Notes: generated from the letters alone by a model not told the origin. DNA of 64,000 bases from an uncultured Anaeroplasmataceae bacterium (GCA_910584005.1 CAJTXR010000003.1:186001-250000), one strand, 5' to 3'. Positions 42,889 through 51,715 are shown, counted from the first letter of the stretch. Numbers and translations are program-made.

Positions 42889-43848
42889 ATGGATATTAAA
42901 AATATGATTGAGCATCAAAAGCATATTTTTAATATGCTAAAACAAAATAAACAGAATGACCGCCTTTCTCATGCCTATTTGTTTTATGGTGAACAAGGTG
43001 TAGGGAAAAAGGAAATGGCATATGCTTTAGCCTGTTTATTTTATTGTCCAAATGATGCTTGCTTATCTTGTGAAACTTGTAATACGATTTTATCAGGGAA
43101 TCATTTAAATGTGAATTATATTGGAATTGCAGAATCCAAAAAATTAATTTCTAAGGAACAAATCACGGATTTACAAGAGGAGTTTTCTAAAACCTCTTTA
43201 GTGGATGGGTATCGAATATATATTGTGGACGGGATAGATACAGCTTCTGCATCTGCTCAAAATAGTCTACTAAAATTTATAGAAGAGCCACAGAACAATA
43301 CACCAACGATAGGAATTTTTATTGCGACTGATTTGGCGAATGTGGTATCAACAATTGTTTCAAGGTGTGCACTGGTTCATTTTCCGTCTTTAGATCGAAA
43401 AAAATTAATTGAGTTCTTACTGGATGAAGGATTTTCTGATATGGATGCATCTTTAGCTAGCCTTCTTACCAATAATATAGGAGAAGCGAAAAGTTTAATT
43501 GAAACTAAAGAGTATCAAAGGAGTAAGACATTATTTTTAGAATTTTTAAAGTTGAATAAGAAAAAGGATGCCATTTTATTTTTCATTCAAAATCAAAGCG
43601 ATTTTACTTTTGAATTTGGACAAATGTTTTTTAAATGGTTAATTGCTTTTTATGAGGATATCTTTAAAATAGACGACAAAGAAAGTTTGATTTTCACTGG
43701 GTTGTATGATAAAATATTACTATATATTAAAAATGATTATAAAGCACTGAAACAAAATTTTGAATTGATTTTACATCTTTATTCAAAAATAGAATTTAAT
43801 GTTTCAGTGAAGAATATCGTTCATGAATTAATTTCTAAATTATTTTAG
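42889..43848 (+). CDS. holB: DNA polymerase III subunit delta prime
   Basis: 319 residues. N-terminal SHAYLFYGEQGVGKKEMAYALA (modified P-loop), a zinc module with Cys in CPNDACLSCETC, SAQNSLLKFIEEP (conserved sensor/Walker B region) and the clamp-loader SRC motif (VSRCALVHF). It is part of the clamp loader that opens and loads the beta clamp. GTAGGTGAGAAAGC precedes the ATG, 10 bp after tmk. Confidence 0.93.
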   Translation: MDIKNMIEHQKHIFNMLKQNKQNDRLSHAYLFYGEQGVGKKEMAYALACLFYCPNDACLSCETCNTILSGNHLNVNYIGIAESKKLISKEQITDLQEEFSKTSLVDGYRIYIVDGIDTASASAQNSLLKFIEEPQNNTPTIGIFIATDLANVVSTIVSRCALVHFPSLDRKKLIEFLLDEGFSDMDASLASLLTNNIGEAKSLIETKEYQRSKTLFLEFLKLNKKKDAILFFIQNQSDFTFEFGQMFFKWLIAFYEDIFKIDDKESLIFTGLYDKILLYIKNDYKALKQNFELILHLYSKIEFNVSVKNIVHELISKLF

Positions 43849-43859
43849 GATGTGATAAA

Positions 43860-44708
43860 TTGAAAGCAATACGTGTGACATTTAAATCTTTAGGAAAAAG
43901 GTATTTTTTTGGTACGGCTGGTTATGATGTAAAAGATGGCGATTCCGTCATTGTGAATACAGTACGAGGAACGGAATTAGGCGTATGCGTTGGTAATCCT
44001 TTTGATTTAGAGGAAAAGGATTTAACTTCAGAGTTAAAAGATATTGTTCGGATGGCTACTGAAAAGGATAAGGAACAATATCAGAAAAATAAGCTAGAAG
44101 AACCAAAGGTTGTTGAGCATACAAAAATATTTGCGAAAGAATTAGAGCTACCCATTAAAGTTTTAGAAGCCGAATACACACTAGATAAGTCCAAATTAAT
44201 TATTTATTTTGAATCTGAAAATCGTGTGGATTTCCGTGAACTTGTAAAAAAGATTGCTGAAATTTATCATACTAGAATTGAATTAAGACAAGTAGGTTCT
44301 AGAGATGGAGCTAAGGTTTTTGGTGGAATTGGGCCTTGTGGTTTAATTGTTTGTTGTAAAACATTTATTACTGAATTTGAAAATGTTTCGGTGAAAATGG
44401 CAAAGAATCAAAACCTTTCTTTAAACCCAGTAAAAATTAGTGGGAACTGTGGTAAACTTCTTTGTTGTATCAATTACGAAAATGAATTATATAAGGAGCT
44501 TAGAAGATTTGCTCCTGACATTGGCGATATTGTTAAAACAGCGGATGGACCTGCCAAAGTCCTTTCATGTGATGTTTTAAATCGAAATTGCAAGGTGAAA
44601 TACTTAGAAGAAGATAACAAATTTGCTTATTTAAAATTAGAAGATGTTGAATTTGTTCGTTCTATGGATAAGCATAAGGATGATGACGATGCCGATAGTT
44701 TGCAATGA
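43860..44708 (+). CDS. ricT: PSP1-domain protein RicT (YaaT)
   Basis: 282 residues with a TTG start at 43860 supported by TAGGATGTGA. PSP1 core: GSRDGAKVFGGIGPCGLIVCC and KISGNCGKLLCCINYE, with the conserved Cys pairs that take part in Fe-S binding in the RicT/RicA/RicF (Y) complex, which promotes RNase Y-dependent mRNA maturation in Bacillus. It sits at its usual place between holB and the tRNA methyltransferase gene. The tail is acidic and Lys-rich. Overlaps the next gene by 20 bp. Confidence 0.93.
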   Translation: MKAIRVTFKSLGKRYFFGTAGYDVKDGDSVIVNTVRGTELGVCVGNPFDLEEKDLTSELKDIVRMATEKDKEQYQKNKLEEPKVVEHTKIFAKELELPIKVLEAEYTLDKSKLIIYFESENRVDFRELVKKIAEIYHTRIELRQVGSRDGAKVFGGIGPCGLIVCCKTFITEFENVSVKMAKNQNLSLNPVKISGNCGKLLCCINYENELYKELRRFAPDIGDIVKTADGPAKVLSCDVLNRNCKVKYLEEDNKFAYLKLEDVEFVRSMDKHKDDDDADSLQ

Positions 44709-45423
44709 CCTATTAGGAAAACCGGGTTTAGTGATTTATCAAGATACGGAGGCATTCCATTTTTCAATTGATTCTATGTTGTTGGCGGATTTTGTTTCTT
44801 TACCTGTCCGTACAAAATGGATTTGTGATTTATGTAGTGGAAATGCCCCAATTCCTTTATATTTATCCAAGCGAACTCAGGCAGATATGATTGGGATTGA
44901 AATTCAAAAAGAGTCCTATGATTTGGCGATTCGTTCTATAAAGGAAAATCATTTAGAACATCAAATTCAAATGAAATTAGGGAATTTAATTTCAATATCA
45001 AATGAAATTGGGAAAAATTGTTTTGAGGTAGTTACTTGTAATCCTCCCTTTTTTAAAATGGGAGATCATCAAATGAATCCAAATGATAAATTAGCAATCG
45101 CAAGACATGAAGTGTATGCTACTTTAGAGGATATTGTAAAGGAAGCATCAATTTTACTAAATACGAAAGGTCGATTTGCAATGGTACATCGTCCGGATCG
45201 GTTATTGGAAATATTTGAGATTTTTAGGACCTATCATATTGAACCTAAGCGATTACGATTCGTTTATCCTAAAGCGGATAGTCCGTGTAATCATATTTTA
45301 ATTGAGGGAATTAAAGATGGTTCTAAAGGTGGATTAGTGGTTTTGCCTCCACTAATTGTTTATGAAAAGGAAAATCAATGGTCAAAAGAAGTAATTAGAA
45401 TATATAATTGTGAAAAGGAGTGA
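44689..45423 (+). CDS. tRNA1(Val) adenine-37 N6-methyltransferase-like (YabB/TrmN6 family)
   Basis: 244 residues from ATG 44689 with AAGGATGATG upstream. Motif I region ICDLCSGNAPIPLYLSKR, motif IV NPPF at about 118-121 and the following HEVYATLEDIVKEA and FAMVHRPDRLLEI are typical of the family that methylates A37 of tRNA1-Val. The Bacillus equivalent yabB occupies the same place. Overlaps ricT by 20 bp, implying coupled translation. Confidence 0.9.
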   Translation: MPIVCNDLLGKPGLVIYQDTEAFHFSIDSMLLADFVSLPVRTKWICDLCSGNAPIPLYLSKRTQADMIGIEIQKESYDLAIRSIKENHLEHQIQMKLGNLISISNEIGKNCFEVVTCNPPFFKMGDHQMNPNDKLAIARHEVYATLEDIVKEASILLNTKGRFAMVHRPDRLLEIFEIFRTYHIEPKRLRFVYPKADSPCNHILIEGIKDGSKGGLVVLPPLIVYEKENQWSKEVIRIYNCEKE

Positions 45424-45428
45424 TTTTT

Positions 45429-45836
45429 ATGTTCTTAAGTTTATTAAACAAAAAGGAAATGCTTAAATTTTTGGATCTTGCAATTTATATGGTAGATATT
45501 GATGGAGAACCTACACAATATGAAAAGCGAATTTTAACAAAAATGATGGCGGAGTTAGATCAAATTAAAGATGAGTATTCTTTCCGTTTAACTCAATCTG
45601 TAGAAGATACAGTTGAATTCTTTAAAGGATGCAATAAGGTTGTAAAGAATGTAGTATATTTGAATTTGGTTATTATCTCTATGGAGGATGATTTATATAA
45701 TACTTCTGAATTATTATTCTTAGAAAAAATTCAGAAAAAATTAGATATTTCTTCTGAAAAACGGCGAGAATTAATTTCAATTGTTTATGCAGAACGCGAT
45801 TTACGTGAAAAGGCAAATCGAATTATAAAGAATTAA
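45429..45836 (+). CDS. TerB-like helical protein in the yabA position
   Basis: 135 residues from ATG 45429 (AAAGGAG upstream; a GTG at 45420 overlaps the ribosome site). All-helical, with acidic YMVDIDGEPTQYEKRIL near the N-terminus, resembling the metal-binding turn of TerB-type domains. No membrane segment. In Bacillus the DNA-replication regulator YabA stands in this neighbourhood; this protein does not resemble it, so the slot holds something else. Function unknown. Its stop overlaps the rsmI start by one base. Confidence 0.6.
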   Translation: MFLSLLNKKEMLKFLDLAIYMVDIDGEPTQYEKRILTKMMAELDQIKDEYSFRLTQSVEDTVEFFKGCNKVVKNVVYLNLVIISMEDDLYNTSELLFLEKIQKKLDISSEKRRELISIVYAERDLREKANRIIKN

Positions 45837-46678
45837 TGAAGATGCGTAGTTTTGATCAAGAGAAGGCAATCTTATATTTGGTTGCCACCCCTATAGGAAA
45901 TTTAGAAGATATTACCTTTCGTGCGATTTCCATATTAAAAAGTGTAGATAAAATTTATGCAGAAGATACTAGAAATTCAACTATATTGTTAAAAACATAT
46001 CAGATTTCTACGCCTTTAGAAAGTTATCATGAATTTAGCCAAGAGCTAAAAGAAGAACAAATCCTTAAAGAATTACAAGCAGGTAAAAAGCTGGCAATCA
46101 TTTCTGATGCAGGTCTTCCTGTTATCTCTGATCCTGGATATAAGCTTGTAAAACTTGCGGTTGAGCACAATATCGCTGTTTCTACAATTCCAGGAGCATC
46201 TGCCGGTATTAGTGCGTTAATTGCTTCTGGTATTGCTCCAACGCCATATACTTTTTATGGTTTTTTAGATTCTAAACATGGGAAAAGAATTAAAGAATTA
46301 GAAGAATTGAAATATGTTTCTCATACTTTAATTTTTTATGAGGCACCTCATCGAATTAATGAAATGCTTTTGGATATGAAATCTATTTTGGGAAATCGAA
46401 AGATATGTTTGGCAAGAGAATTAACGAAAACTTTTGAAGAATATATCAGGGGAACGATTGATGAAGTTATCCAATGTTTACCTTTAAAAGGTGAAATGGT
46501 TGTTATTGTAGAAGGACTAGAGGAAAACTTTCAATTGGATCACCCTTTAGAAAAAATAGATGAACTTATTTCTTTAGGATATAAGCCAAATGATGCGATT
46601 AAGGAAACCGCAAAGTTAGGAAATTTAGATCGAAATGAACTTTATAAATCCTATATTCAATATAAAAATAATAAATAA
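45836..46678 (+). CDS. rsmI: 16S rRNA C1402 2'-O-methyltransferase RsmI
   Basis: 280 residues, the usual length. LVATPIGNLEDITFRA, AEDTRNSTILLKTY, SYHEFS, SDAGLPVISDPGYKLV, IPGASAGISALIASG and FYEAPHRI are all family motifs. It methylates the ribose of C1402 in the decoding centre, using S-adenosylmethionine. ATG overlaps the previous stop; the ribosome site is weak, consistent with coupling. Confidence 0.95.
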   Translation: MKMRSFDQEKAILYLVATPIGNLEDITFRAISILKSVDKIYAEDTRNSTILLKTYQISTPLESYHEFSQELKEEQILKELQAGKKLAIISDAGLPVISDPGYKLVKLAVEHNIAVSTIPGASAGISALIASGIAPTPYTFYGFLDSKHGKRIKELEELKYVSHTLIFYEAPHRINEMLLDMKSILGNRKICLARELTKTFEEYIRGTIDEVIQCLPLKGEMVVIVEGLEENFQLDHPLEKIDELISLGYKPNDAIKETAKLGNLDRNELYKSYIQYKNNK

Positions 46679-46693
46679 AAGGAGGAGCTTCCT

Positions 46694-47221
46694 TTGAGCT
46701 TTACAAATGATTATGAATTATTAAAAGATCACTTTCATGTTTTTCGTAGCGTTACCTATGACAAAATGATGAATTTAATATATAAATTTAAAACAGGTGT
46801 TTTATATATTGGCGGAACATGGTGTAAGAACTGTCAGGCCATTATTTCGCTTTTAAATAGGACCGCAAAAAAATGTAAAATCCGTACAATTTATCATTAT
46901 GATCCTCATTTTATAAATGTATTTAAAGAAGAGGTCGATTTAAGAGATTGTCAAGATTTAGAAACAAAACTAAATTATTATTATTTAATTGAAAAGATTG
47001 GATATACCTCTGATGAATTGGTTCAAGATACGTTAATTCCAAGACTGCCTGTTCCAGCAATTATTGGAATTAAAAATGGGATTTGTGTAGGCATTATTAC
47101 AGATGAATATGAACTTAAAGGAGAATGCTTAGTTAAGGAAAATGATTCTAAAGATTATACAGAAGAATACACAAATAAACTAGAAGAATTATTTTTAAAG
47201 GTAAAAGCTAAAAATAAGTGA
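46694..47221 (+). CDS. Thioredoxin-like protein
   Basis: 175 residues with a TTG start at 46694, 8 bp after GGAGGAG. The segment VLYIGGTWCKNCQAIISLL places a thioredoxin-type CxxC at Cys44/Cys47; DTLIPRLPVPAIIGIKNG carries the cis-Pro region. No signal peptide, so a cytosolic redox role is likely; the strong charge and missing quiescin-like features rule out the typical secreted oxidases. Last gene of the tmk run; a terminator follows. Confidence 0.78.
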   Translation: MSFTNDYELLKDHFHVFRSVTYDKMMNLIYKFKTGVLYIGGTWCKNCQAIISLLNRTAKKCKIRTIYHYDPHFINVFKEEVDLRDCQDLETKLNYYYLIEKIGYTSDELVQDTLIPRLPVPAIIGIKNGICVGIITDEYELKGECLVKENDSKDYTEEYTNKLEELFLKVKAKNK

Positions 47222-47243
47222 TGGAAAAGCATCACTTTTTTTT
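47216..47243 (+). terminator. Terminator of tmk-trx operon
   Basis: AAGTGATG / CATCACTT stem with a long T run, overlapping the stop. Confidence 0.9.
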
Positions 47244-47268
47244 ATAAATAAAAAAATGGCTTTTTAAA

Positions 47269-47294
47269 AACTTTTTTTTACTTTTTGTCGTCTT
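47269..47294 (+). promoter_or_regulatory. ECF-type promoter of sigma factor operon
   Basis: AACTT (47269-47273), 15-bp spacer, CGTCTT (47289-47294), which fits the AAC/CGTC pattern of ECF sigma promoters rather than sigma-A. Suggests autoregulation. Confidence 0.55.
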
Positions 47295-47325
47295 ATTATG
47301 TAAACAATAGTTAGGAGGGAAGAAT

Positions 47326-47838
47326 ATGATTTCTTTAGACCAAAAAATGAGACATGTTAAAAAGAATGAAAAGGATATTCTTTCTTTTTTTGAACAAATC
47401 TATGATACATATCATAAATTAATTTATTACGTGATATCTAAATATGTTTCCAATGATGAAGATATAAAAGAATTGGTAAATGATGTATTTCTTCAATTTT
47501 ATAACCATATGGGTACTATTGTTACTTCGATTAAATATTATTTAGTTGTTTCAGCAAAAAATCGAGCATTAGATTTTTTAAAAAAACAAAAAGAAATCCC
47601 AATGGATTCCCTCCTCATTATTAATAAAAAAGAAAGTGGCTCGGAATCGTATTTGAAAGTCAAACGCATTTTAAAACAAATCTTAGAGGAAAAAGAAATC
47701 TATATCATAGAGGAGCATTTGTTTTATGACCGAAAATTTAAAGAAATTGCAAAAGAAAAAAATGAATCACTCAATACAATAAAAGGAATATATTATAGAG
47801 CTTTAAGAAAGGTGGGAAACTATTATGAACAAAACTGA
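47326..47838 (+). CDS. ECF-like RNA polymerase sigma factor
   Basis: 170 residues. Region 2: FFEQIYDTYHKLIYYVISKYVSNDEDIKELVNDVFLQFY; region 4: a helix-turn-helix in FKEIAKEKNESLNTIKGIYYRALRKV. No region 1.1, 1.2 or 3, as in group IV (ECF) sigmas. GTTAGGAGGG precedes the ATG. The next gene overlaps it by 14 bp and encodes a membrane protein, the standard place for an anti-sigma factor. An ECF-like promoter lies just upstream. Confidence 0.87.
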   Translation: MISLDQKMRHVKKNEKDILSFFEQIYDTYHKLIYYVISKYVSNDEDIKELVNDVFLQFYNHMGTIVTSIKYYLVVSAKNRALDFLKKQKEIPMDSLLIINKKESGSESYLKVKRILKQILEEKEIYIIEEHLFYDRKFKEIAKEKNESLNTIKGIYYRALRKVGNYYEQN

Positions 47839-48196
47839 AAAATTATATTTAAAAATGATAATGGAAAATCTAGATGTTGAAAATGAATTTGAGCAAATGA
47901 AAGACCATATTCAGATATCTACAATCCCTACACAAAAGAAGAGGAACCTGATTTTAAAATTAGGACCGCTTATCCCCTTGGCATTGTCTATTTTATTTTT
48001 AATTGTGGGTATTATAATTTCTAAGGCTAAGCAATTAGAACATAATTCTAATCATATAGATAGCGTAGGCACTGTAAATCCATATCCTGTTGGACTTGAG
48101 ATGAATATTTTCTGGCTGTTGGCATTGGTAAGCTTTTGTTGTTTTTTATTATATTGTGCTAGTATTTATATTGTATTAAGGAGGAAAAAGAAATGA
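47825..48196 (+). CDS. Small membrane protein, candidate anti-sigma factor
   Basis: 123 residues. A cytoplasmic N-terminal segment of about 45 residues, a membrane segment (46-65), a short outside loop and a second membrane segment (about 96-117). It has no zinc-binding HxxxCxxC motif, so it is not a ZAS-type anti-sigma. Position directly after, and overlapping, the sigma gene supports a regulatory role (inference). AAAGGTGGG precedes the ATG. Confidence 0.65.
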   Translation: MNKTEKLYLKMIMENLDVENEFEQMKDHIQISTIPTQKKRNLILKLGPLIPLALSILFLIVGIIISKAKQLEHNSNHIDSVGTVNPYPVGLEMNIFWLLALVSFCCFLLYCASIYIVLRRKKK

Positions 48197-48663
48197 AAAA
48201 AGTGATATATTTATGTGTAATCTTATTTGTGTTTTTATTGGCAGGATGTAAAAGCGATTTAAAGGATATTGAATTACTAGATATTGAGAAAGAGGATAGT
48301 TCAAATATCTTAAAATCAGAAATGCAGATGTATTATCATCAACCGAATGTAGATAATAGGTATACAAGATATGAATATTATATTATAAAAGATTTTGATA
48401 CATATGAAGAATTAAGCCTTTCTTATTACTCAGAAGATTTTTTTGTACACAAATCTTTAGTTTATATTTCCTTTGTTACTCCATGTCCACAGGAATATCA
48501 GGTAAAATCTGCTTTTCTGCAAGGAAAATTATTAACCATTGAGGTTGAAGTCAAGCCATTTGAATATGGTATTATTACTATGATTAGTCGTGCCTTTTAT
48601 AAGATGGAAATAGCTTCAAAACAAGTAAATGATGTTAGATTATTAAGAACAGATGGTTGGTAA
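48193..48663 (+). CDS. Putative lipoprotein of sigma operon
   Basis: 156 residues. A clear lipoprotein signal (KKVIYLCVILFVFLLAGC) with Cys19 as the lipidated residue. The mature part is hydrophilic, with no recognised domain. ATG overlaps the stop of the previous gene by 4 bases. Could be the outer sensor or an effector of the sigma module (inference). Confidence 0.75.
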   Translation: MKKVIYLCVILFVFLLAGCKSDLKDIELLDIEKEDSSNILKSEMQMYYHQPNVDNRYTRYEYYIIKDFDTYEELSLSYYSEDFFVHKSLVYISFVTPCPQEYQVKSAFLQGKLLTIEVEVKPFEYGIITMISRAFYKMEIASKQVNDVRLLRTDGW

Positions 48664-48677
48664 AACATAAATTTTTC

Positions 48678-48706
48678 TTGATATCTATTTTTAGATGTGC
48701 TATAAT
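48678..48706 (+). promoter_or_regulatory. Promoter of rpsF-ssb-rpsR
   Basis: TTGATA (48678-48683), 17-bp spacer, TATAAT (48701-48706) with TG extension. Confidence 0.82.
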
Positions 48707-48712
48707 AAATAA

Positions 48713-48753
48713 GCATTTTTTAGAAATGCCCTTGCCTAGAAGCTATGCTAGGC
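48713..48753 (+). promoter_or_regulatory. rpsF leader with two hairpins
   Basis: GCATTT/AAATGC (48713-48729) and GCCTAG/CTAGGC (48734-48753) lie between the start point and the rpsF ribosome site. Autogenous S6:S18 leaders exist at this place in many bacteria, but the characteristic CCG bulge was not found. Confidence 0.4.
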
Positions 48754-48781
48754 CAAAAGTCCAAAAGGAGGTAAAGCGAAT

Positions 48782-49069
48782 ATGAAAAAATATGAAGTTA
48801 TGTTTATTGTTCGTGCAAACTTAGATCAAGAAGCAATTAAAGCTGAAGTAGCAAATGTAAATAATATTTTTGTGAATAATGATTCTAAGGTTTTAGAATG
48901 TAAGGAATGGGGTTTAAGAGAACTTGCCTACGAAATCGAACATAGCCGTAAAGGTTACTATGTTTGGATGCTTGTAGATGCCACTCCAAAAGCGATTAGT
49001 GAATTTAATCGTATTGCAGGCTATAACGAAAATATTATTCGTCATATCGTTGTCGTAGACGGCGAATAA
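48782..49069 (+). CDS. rpsF: Ribosomal protein bS6
   Basis: 95 residues. KKYEVMFIVRANLD, CKEWGLRELAYEIEHSRKGYYVW and NRIAGYNENIIRHIVV are diagnostic. Small-subunit protein that binds 16S rRNA with bS18. AAAAGGAGGT precedes the ATG. Operon with ssb and rpsR as in Bacillus. Confidence 0.97.
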   Translation: MKKYEVMFIVRANLDQEAIKAEVANVNNIFVNNDSKVLECKEWGLRELAYEIEHSRKGYYVWMLVDATPKAISEFNRIAGYNENIIRHIVVVDGE

Positions 49070-49085
49070 TACTAGAGGTGCTAAG

Positions 49086-49589
49086 ATGAATAAGGTGCTT
49101 TTAACAGGTAGAATTACGAAGGATCCAGAAATCCGCTATACACAAACGGGTGTACCTACTGTTACGTTTACGTTAGCTGTTGATCGTGGCATGAGAGATG
49201 CAAACGGAAATAGACAAGCTGATTTTATCAGCTGTGTCGCTTGGAGAGGACAAGCAGATTTTATTTCAAGATTCATTAAAAAAGGTTATTTAATGAGTGT
49301 TGAAGGCAAAATTCAAACAAGAAACTATCAAGGTCAGGATGGCCAAACAAGATATGTTACAGAGGTTGTTTTGGATGCAGTAGAAAATTTACAGCCTAGA
49401 GATCCAAATGCTCAACCTCAACCAAATCCAAATTATCATCAGAATAATGCATATCAAGGATATAACAATAATCCTACATATGGAGGGAATGCTTACGCAC
49501 AAAACAATGCTCCCACCTATGATGCTCAACCTACAGAGGCTCCTCAAAGTTTTTCTGTAGATGTTGCAGATGATGATTTACCATTTTAA
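49086..49589 (+). CDS. ssb: Single-stranded DNA-binding protein
   Basis: 167 residues. N-terminal OB fold (MNKVLLTGRITKDPEIRYTQTGVPTVTFTLAVDRG), a Gln/Asn/Pro/Tyr-rich flexible linker (about 115-155) and the acidic tip DVADDDLPF used to recruit partner proteins. CTAGAGGTGC precedes the ATG. Essential for replication and repair. Confidence 0.97.
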   Translation: MNKVLLTGRITKDPEIRYTQTGVPTVTFTLAVDRGMRDANGNRQADFISCVAWRGQADFISRFIKKGYLMSVEGKIQTRNYQGQDGQTRYVTEVVLDAVENLQPRDPNAQPQPNPNYHQNNAYQGYNNNPTYGGNAYAQNNAPTYDAQPTEAPQSFSVDVADDDLPF

Positions 49590-49608
49590 AATTTAAGGAG
49601 GAAAGATT

Positions 49609-49854
49609 ATGCAACAAAATAAGAGAAATGATCGTGGCGAACGCCGTGGTCGTAAAAAGGTTTGCTATTTTACTCAAAACCATATTGAACATATTGATTT
49701 TAAAGATGTTGATTTATTAAGAAAGTTTGTTACGGATCGAGGCAAAATTTTACCTCGTCGTATTACAGGAACATCTGCAAAATATCAAAGAAAACTTGCA
49801 ATCGCAATTAAGCGTGCACGTCATATGGCTTTGTTACCATTTGTAAAAGACTAG
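49609..49854 (+). CDS. rpsR: Ribosomal protein bS18
   Basis: 81 residues. KVCYFTQNHIEHIDFKDVDLLRKFVTDRGKILPRRITGTSAKYQRKLAIAIKRARHMALLPFV is the full family core in order. AAGGAGGAAAG precedes the ATG; a strong terminator ends the operon. A single Cys (Cys19) remains, so this is a zinc-independent form. Confidence 0.97.
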   Translation: MQQNKRNDRGERRGRKKVCYFTQNHIEHIDFKDVDLLRKFVTDRGKILPRRITGTSAKYQRKLAIAIKRARHMALLPFVKD

Positions 49855-49864
49855 TAAATGAATT

Positions 49865-49897
49865 AGACTACTTTTAAAGTAGTCTTTTGTTTTTTTA
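49865..49897 (+). terminator. Terminator of rpsF operon
   Basis: AGACTACTTT / AAAGTAGTCT stem and T-rich tail. Confidence 0.92.
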
Positions 49898-49972
49898 TGG
49901 CAAATTCTTTTCATTTTTACTTTTCATTTTGAATAAATAGGTGTATGATAATGAATGACACGAGGTGATAAT

Positions 49973-50950
49973 ATGAAAAAAATATTTATAATATTATTTC
50001 TTATATTGGGATTTGGTTTTGTTTCTTGTGGGAAAAAAGAAACACCAGATGATATAGATCAAAATCCAAGTGAGGTTAATATCTATTTACCAGATGGAAC
50101 ACCCGCTCTAGCTTTAGCGAATATATTAGATGAAGGATTTATATATAATGAAACTCAAACTAAATTTCATATTGTACAAGCGGGAGAGATTGCTGCTAGA
50201 GTTTCCCAAGATAGTTGTGATTTAGCAATTATGCCTACAACAGCTGCTGTTCAATTATATTCTAAGGGAATCAAACTTAAACTAGCTAGCGTAAATGTTT
50301 TTGGTAATTTATATATTGCAGGAACACAAGAAGGAATAGCGTTAGAAAATTTAAAGGGGAAAAGAATATTGACTACAGGAGCCACTACACTTCAAATGGT
50401 TCAGTATGTTTTAAATAAAAATAATATTCCATATGAGGAAGCAGGACAAGCAGTTGAAGGTAAGGTTGCTTTATCTTTAGTGAATGATGCATCTGAGATT
50501 ATTCCTCAGTTAAAACAAGCTGTTCTTAAAGGAACTGAACTTTATGGTGTATTAGGAGAACCCCAAGTAACGAAAGCTCAAGGGTTGATTTCAGGTTTAA
50601 AAATTAGTGTGGATTTACAAGCTGAATATAAAAAAATTACAACCTATGATGGATACCCACAGGCTTGTTTGATTGTGAAAGAATCTTTTGCTAGTAAGTA
50701 TCCTAAGTATGTTCAAAACCTATTAAAGCAAGTAGAAAAAAATGAGGCTTATTTAACTTCTCATTATGAGGCTTTGCCTGCTGTATTTAAAAAATATGAA
50801 AGTAATTTAGCAAATATGACTTTCACATTAGACACGATTCAAAGATGTAATGTTCGCTTTGAATCTGCAAAATCAGTTCAAAAAGCTGTAAAAGAATATA
50901 TATCTGAATTGATTAAAATTGAGGTAGAAGATTCTTTCTTTTTAGCTTAA
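49973..50950 (+). CDS. ABC importer substrate-binding lipoprotein (NMT1/SsuA-like)
   Basis: 325 residues from ATG 49973 (ACGAGGTGATA upstream). A lipoprotein signal ends FGFVSC (Cys18), anchoring it outside. The mature part carries LPDGTPALALANIL and CDLAIMPTTAAVQLY, common in the SsuA/ThiY/NMT1 group of periplasmic-binding-like folds. Substrates in this group include sulfonates, nitrate, thiamine pyrimidines and others; the ligand cannot be read from sequence. First gene of a three-gene importer. Confidence 0.87.
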   Translation: MKKIFIILFLILGFGFVSCGKKETPDDIDQNPSEVNIYLPDGTPALALANILDEGFIYNETQTKFHIVQAGEIAARVSQDSCDLAIMPTTAAVQLYSKGIKLKLASVNVFGNLYIAGTQEGIALENLKGKRILTTGATTLQMVQYVLNKNNIPYEEAGQAVEGKVALSLVNDASEIIPQLKQAVLKGTELYGVLGEPQVTKAQGLISGLKISVDLQAEYKKITTYDGYPQACLIVKESFASKYPKYVQNLLKQVEKNEAYLTSHYEALPAVFKKYESNLANMTFTLDTIQRCNVRFESAKSVQKAVKEYISELIKIEVEDSFFLA

Positions 50951-50968
50951 GATTCGGAGGAGCATAAA

Positions 50969-51715
50969 ATGAAAAAACTGCTAGTCAATTTAATATATCC
51001 ACTGGCAGTTGTCCTTCTCGTTTTATTTGTTTGGTATCTTGCTTGTTGGTGGATTCAAGTTGATTTAATATTACCTACACCTTATCAAGCGTTTGTAAAT
51101 ATTAAAGAATACTTAAAAGATAAATTGTTTTGGAGTTCACTTGGGTGGACGTATCTTCGCTGTTTAGAAAGTTTTATAATTGCTTTTGTATTGGCATTAG
51201 TTGCATCCGTGCTTGCATATGCTTTTTCTAGTGTAGAGCGATTGTTTAATCCTTTAATGGCGATTATTAGATCTATACCTACAATGGCGATTCTTTTAAT
51301 TTTAATTATTGTGATTCAACCCAATCAAACTCCAATTGTTGTTGCTGGAATTGTTATTGGGCCTACTTTATATCAAGCATTTTTAACCGGGTTTCATCAA
51401 ATTGATTTGCAATTGGTGGAAATGGCCAATGTTTACCACGTTCCTAAAAAGAATCAGATTTTTAAATTTTATATTCCAACAATGTTGCCTGTAATTTTAG
51501 AAAACACAGCCACATCTTTCAGTTTAAATATTAAATTAGTAATTGCTGCTGAAGCGATGGCTCAAACTAGAAATAGTATTGGAAAGCTAATGCAGTTTGC
51601 AAAGGTGAATATTGAAATTGAAAAGCTATTCGCTTTAACTATACTTGCGATGGGGCTTAGTATGATAAGTGAGGCTTTGATTCGGTTATTGAAGAAGAGG
51701 ATTTGCCATGATTAA
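50969..51715 (+). CDS. ABC importer permease (SsuC-like)
   Basis: 248 residues with six membrane segments. The EAA loop is IGPTLYQAFLTGFHQIDLQLVEMANVYHVPKKNQIFKFYIPTMLP, as in the SsuC/TauC group; the segment DLILPTPYQAF near the N-terminus is also typical. GGAGGAGC precedes the ATG. Overlaps the ATPase gene by 8 bp. Confidence 0.9.
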   Translation: MKKLLVNLIYPLAVVLLVLFVWYLACWWIQVDLILPTPYQAFVNIKEYLKDKLFWSSLGWTYLRCLESFIIAFVLALVASVLAYAFSSVERLFNPLMAIIRSIPTMAILLILIIVIQPNQTPIVVAGIVIGPTLYQAFLTGFHQIDLQLVEMANVYHVPKKNQIFKFYIPTMLPVILENTATSFSLNIKLVIAAEAMAQTRNSIGKLMQFAKVNIEIEKLFALTILAMGLSMISEALIRLLKKRICHD

